Source: RGIG9115 sp045128915
GTDB lineage: Bacteria; Bacillota; Clostridia; UBA1381
Assembly (NCBI GenBank): GCA_045128915.1
Contig: JBGVIT010000098.1
Span: forward strand, 8,002-72,001
DNA: 64,000 bases
Direction: 5' to 3'
The position numbers and the translations under genes are program-made. The notes under the pieces were generated by a model that did not search any database, had not been told where the DNA came from, and saw only the letters and a program-made list of their open reading frames with translations. Within the stretch, counting starts at the first letter, position 1. Each line of letters begins with the position of its first letter. Shown here in pieces: positions 61,101 to 64,000 of the stretch.

Positions 61101-64000
61101 GCGGTTAAGTCTTTAGGTTGTACTGCCGTAAGTGCTTCAACATTCACATTAAAGCTTTCATCATGAACGGCAAGAGATTTTACAACCGATAGCTTTTCTC
61201 TGACATTTCCTGAAAGGTATTCATCAGCAGGAATGTATTTAGGTTCATAAAGACTACCTTCTTCATAATGGGGGTTAATGAAAATAACACCCTTTAAGTC
61301 CTCATAAAGTTCTTCTTCGGTTTTGCCCGTAAGCTTTGACATAAGCTCCATATCAATCTTTGCTTTTTCGCCAATAGAAACTGCCAAAGCTTCAGAAGAT
61401 GTGTCAACCTTTGTTACTTCGGTTTTAGCGCCGATTGTTCGCTTCGTGAACATATCGGCTTTTCTTTCAAGTTCGCCGTTTTCATCAAGAACTTCAAGAG
61501 AGCATAAAAGGAAGTATGAACTATCATCAGAAAAAGCCATTGAATTACCACGAGAATTGATAAGTCCGTATTTATTTGTGAAATCATCATAAATGGTATT
61601 CAGTTTTTCTTGTTGTTTCTGAATTTCCCAATCAGGATAGCCTTCGGTTTGATATTCAATTAAAGTACGAACACAATCACGAATAGCAATCATACCTTTA
61701 ATACGGTTCTGTGCAGTTGCGTTAAGCTCGACTTTTCGCATTATACTGTTCTCACGGAAATACACATCACCGTCAACCAAAGTGAAGCTAAAGTTCCTGA
61801 CATCAGGATCGGCAGGGATAGTCAGTTCCTCATCATTTGAAACATCGTCAAATTCATATTCAGTAATTGTTGCGTGAATATTTTGTATTGCTTCATTTAA
61901 TTGCTCTGAAAGAGGAACATCATCATAAGGCATACAAGTAGGTGTAGGACCAAAAGGACCGCTTACAGTTTGCATTTCGCCAAGTATCATATCAGGGTTA
62001 TCAACGAAATACTGATTGACAGCAATACCATTCTCCAAAGTGCCAAGATGCACCCAATCGGGCATAATGTCTGTCATTCTATCTCGCTTTTGCAAGAATA
62101 GAATATCTGCCGTAACTTCTGTACCTGCGTTTTTAAGAAAAGCATTGTTAGGAAGCCTGATTGCACCCACAAGGTCAGCTCTTTGTGCGATATACTGACG
62201 AACCTTTGAATTTCTTTTATCCATAGTTCCGCTTGAAGTAATGAAAGCAACCACACCACCGGGGCGAACCTTATCAAGAGTTTTAGCAAAGAAGTAATCG
62301 TGAATTAAGAAATTATGCTTGTTGTATTTCTTGTCAGAAAGCTTGTAATCTCCGAAAGGCACATTACCAATCGCTACATCAAAAAAGCTATCCGGGAGTG
62401 TTGTATCTTCATACCCCTGAATAGCTACTGAATTTCTTTGATAAAGTTGTTGTGCAATTCTACCCGTTATTGAATCTATTTCTATACCGTAGATTTTACT
62501 GTCTTTCATACTTTCGGGAACTAATCCCATAAAGTTACCAATACCGCAAGACGGCTCCAAGATGTTACCCTGACTAAATCCCATATTCTCAAGTGCTTTA
62601 TACATAGACTTGATTATTACGGGAGAAGTGTAATGAGAAGTAAGTGTAGATGCTCTTGCTTGCTCATATTCTTCGGGAGAGAGTGCAGCATAAAGCTCCT
62701 GAAACTCATTCGCCCAATTTGATTTTGTTTCATCAAAAGCATCTGCCAAACCGCCCCAACCAACATATTCAGAAAGTATAGCTTGTTCTTCAGGTGTTGC
62801 AAGTCTGTGTTCAAACTCACATTCTTTCAGAACCCTTATAGCTTCCATATTCTTTCTGAACTTTTCTTTAGCACCGCCATATCCGAGTTCATCATTATCA
62901 ATGACAAAGTTAGTTCTTTGTGCCATTGGTATTTCGGGATAGACAACTGTGTTTGCTACCTTAGATGGTTTTACCTTTTCAAATTCCGGTACAATCTTTT
63001 CTGCATCTTTTTGTTGTTCAAGAGCTGCTTTTACAAATTCAATGCTTTCTCTGCGGAAGATTGGGAATCCCGTACCTTCTTGGAATGTAATATCTTTAAG
63101 ACTTACTGTGTCAAATTCACGATTAACACTATCCACAATGAATCTTCGGTCATCAATCGTAATTTCTTTTCCAACAAGCTCTGCCGTTTCGTCAACCGGG
63201 AACTCAACTGCGTTTTCTTCGATATACAATGCAACGGCATTTTCTTCGCCTTCAACATTTATAATTTCGCCTTTTTCATTATACGAAACTTCAATATCTG
63301 CATCTGCATATTCAAATCTTTCCTGAGCTAAATGGAATCCCTGACTACGAATGTTTTTGAACCATTGAACTGCGAAAGAAGAAAGCTCTCGGTCTGACAC
63401 ATTTTCGCCTACAATCTGATAAACACCCATATTGTCCTGACGATATTCAAGAGGTTTTAATGCTTCGTTATCTTCATCAATCTCAAATATCATTTCAGGA
63501 TCATACATTAAATCTCCGTTTTGCTCATAGGTGTGTGCAATTCGTATGGTATCTTCGGATAATCTACTGATATGGATTGGCATGAAGCTTTTCGATTCAT
63601 ACAAGGCATATCTCACACTACCTTCAAGAACGGCAGGGGCAAACTCTCTCATAAAGTTGTAGTTCCGTTGTTCGTATGTCGGTCTGTGAACGGGAGGTCT
63701 GTGTGCTTTTTCCCATTCTTCCTGAGCGATACGCATTGCAGTTCCTTCGTCCCATCTTAAACCTTCAGGAGTTTCTTGTTCCTGTTCTTCAGGGAGCAGT
63801 TCTTCAAGCTGACTTATAAGGCTATCCCTGAAATCTCTGTACTCATCATCACTTTCCATATTTTCAGTAAATTCATTGATGTTGTCGATGATTTTCTGAA
63901 TGTTTTCAGGTTTTGCAAGTTCATCAGCCATTTGCTGAACTGCATCTTCACGGGCGTCATCAGGATTAAGACTATCCATATACTCATAAAAATCATAATC
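58139..64000 (-). CDS. Large methylase/SNF2-type helicase protein of the ICE, 5' end outside window
   Basis: At least 1950 residues; the frame stays open to the right edge, and in-frame codons before the ATG at 63979 (DYDFYEY) read like protein, so the true start lies beyond 64000. A Rossmann DNA methylase part shows EPSCGIGNFMGLVP and the motif IV-like NVPFGDY. A helicase follows: Walker A GHVVGAGKTWTM, Walker B VDEAHYYKN, motif III-like ATGTPVSNS and motif VI EQRAGRIIRQGN. A coiled C-terminus ends it. Such LtrC-like proteins are carried by many Gram-positive ICEs and probably protect or process incoming DNA. Confidence 0.88.
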   Translation of the reverse strand, partial: DYDFYEYMDSLNPDDAREDAVQQMADELAKPENIQKIIDNINEFTENMESDDEYRDFRDSLISQLEELLPEEQEQETPEGLRWDEGTAMRIAQEEWEKAHRPPVHRPTYEQRNYNFMREFAPAVLEGSVRYALYESKSFMPIHISRLSEDTIRIAHTYEQNGDLMYDPEMIFEIDEDNEALKPLEYRQDNMGVYQIVGENVSDRELSSFAVQWFKNIRSQGFHLAQERFEYADADIEVSYNEKGEIINVEGEENAVALYIEENAVEFPVDETAELVGKEITIDDRRFIVDSVNREFDTVSLKDITFQEGTGFPIFRRESIEFVKAALEQQKDAEKIVPEFEKVKPSKVANTVVYPEIPMAQRTNFVIDNDELGYGGAKEKFRKNMEAIRVLKECEFEHRLATPEEQAILSEYVGWGGLADAFDETKSNWANEFQELYAALSPEEYEQARASTLTSHYTSPVIIKSMYKALENMGFSQGNILEPSCGIGNFMGLVPESMKDSKIYGIEIDSITGRIAQQLYQRNSVAIQGYEDTTLPDSFFDVAIGNVPFGDYKLSDKKYNKHNFLIHDYFFAKTLDKVRPGGVVAFITSSGTMDKRNSKVRQYIAQRADLVGAIRLPNNAFLKNAGTEVTADILFLQKRDRMTDIMPDWVHLGTLENGIAVNQYFVDNPDMILGEMQTVSGPFGPTPTCMPYDDVPLSEQLNEAIQNIHATITEYEFDDVSNDEELTIPADPDVRNFSFTLVDGDVYFRENSIMRKVELNATAQNRIKGMIAIRDCVRTLIEYQTEGYPDWEIQKQQEKLNTIYDDFTNKYGLINSRGNSMAFSDDSSYFLLCSLEVLDENGELERKADMFTKRTIGAKTEVTKVDTSSEALAVSIGEKAKIDMELMSKLTGKTEEELYEDLKGVIFINPHYEEGSLYEPKYIPADEYLSGNVREKLSVVKSLAVHDESFNVNVEALTAVQPKDLTASEITVRLGSTWIPQEDIQEFVFNLLSPGWYAREKIEVKYSNITGEWSISNKSYDKGLKATNSFGTHRINAYKIIEESLNLKDVRIFDYVEDEEGRKKPVLNKKETMIAQQKQDLIKAEFDNWIWKDPDRRERLTRLYNERFNSNRPREYDGSHITFSGMNPEIVLRKHQEDAVARIMYGGNSLLGHVVGAGKTWTMVAAAMESKRLGLCNKSLFVVPNHLTEQWASEFLQLYPAANILVATKKDFETKNRKKFCGRIATGDYDAVIIGHSQFEKIPMSFERQVAILERQKSEIMQGIIEAKSQNAERFTIKQLEKSKKAIENKLEKLNDQTRKDDVVTFEELGVDRIFVDEAHYYKNLYLYTKMRNVGGIAQTEAQKSSDLFMKTQYLDELTGGKGVIFATGTPVSNSMVELYTMQRYLQYNTLRKHNLQHFDAWASTFGETITAIELAPEGTGYRAKTRFAKFFNLPELMAMFKDVADIQTADMLNLPTPTPHYKTIAVEPTEIQKEMVSDLAERAEKVRNKMVDPSEDNMLKITNDGRKLALDQRLINDLLPDDESSKVSACAKEVFDIWQETSDIRGTQLVFCDLSTPKNDGTFNVYSDIRDKLLANGVPESEIEFIHDAETEVKKKELFSKVRKGDVRILLGSTPKMGAGTNVQRLLYASHDLDCPWRPADLEQRAGRIIRQGNTNPDVHIRRYVTKDTFDSYMWQLVENKQKFIGQIMTSKSPVRSAEDIDEMALSYAEIKALTTGNPYIKEKMDLDTQVAKLKLIKSSFMSQKYELEDKVIKEYPRTIADLTERIKGFEGDIAIAQKYPKQEDIFYPMTIDGLPYTDKEKAGTALLERCKKMTSPEPTPIGDYRGFSMDLSFDTTTKVFYVSLKGHLSHKVELGTDVFGNLQRLDNALEGLPKRLEIVKDNLEETRKQFELAKVESQKEFPQEAELQEKIKRLAEVEVLLDMDKKDKDGADLGEPEDNEITQKKVVGLER

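Noticed and set aside
58139..64000. A restriction-modification enzyme
   Set aside because: The methylase and helicase parts are in one very long chain with ICE-type neighbours (DUF4314, DUF3848), and no nuclease domain is visible; the usual ICE polyvalent protein explains it better.

Overview
The window looks like a gut-type, low-GC Gram-positive anaerobe of the class Clostridia. S-layer homology (SLH) domains, dockerin modules, LytTR/AgrC-type signalling and the PrgI/Maff2/PcfB transfer genes all point that way; no finer placement is supported. Nearly every gene lies on the minus strand, so transcription runs right to left.

Positions 1-8030 look chromosomal. They hold a three-gene surface operon (SLH-anchored 5'-nucleotidase, lipoprotein hydrolase, start of a Calx-beta-like secreted protein), a LytTR two-component system and a sodium:serine/threonine symporter. 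A tRNA-Ser(CGA) gene at 8031-8119 abuts an integrase and an excisionase. I read this as one end of an integrative and conjugative element (ICE) that fills the rest of the window and runs past 64000. A decayed tRNA-Ser copy and paired GTTCCCAAAG repeats just outside suggest a reused integration hotspot.

The ICE has four parts. (1) 8.1-12.1 kb: integrase, excisionase, small regulators, leader ORFs overlapped by terminators, and an unexplained noncoding stretch. (2) 12.2-33.6 kb: an about 21-kb cargo operon. It holds a TetR regulator, an SLH protein with a cohesin-like domain, three giant beta-helix proteins ending in almost identical dockerin modules, a second SLH giant with chitobiase-type repeats, and small genes including an IreB-like one. 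(3) 33.6-36.9 kb: two tyrosine recombinases, each beside inverted repeats and a consensus promoter. (4) 36.9-64 kb: the transfer operon, with a large methylase/helicase, oriT, MobC, relaxase, PcfB, VirD4, Maff2, TrbL, PrgI, VirB4 and an NlpC/P60 protein. It also carries a giant cysteine-repeat SLH protein, a ToxIN type III toxin-antitoxin locus and a lone diguanylate cyclase.

The most interesting hypothesis is that part 2 is a phase-variable, S-layer-anchored cohesin/dockerin surface complex carried by an ICE. A promoter (TTGACA, 17 bp, TAAACT at 33848-33876) lies between inverted dif-like palindromes next to a recombinase and currently points away from the operon. Inversion would turn it toward the operon and, at the same time, break the 17-bp terminator stem that insulates the operon. 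The three dockerin genes are each followed by a hairpin cassette whose stem changes in a compensatory way, as expected for RNA processing or stabilisation signals that set relative expression.
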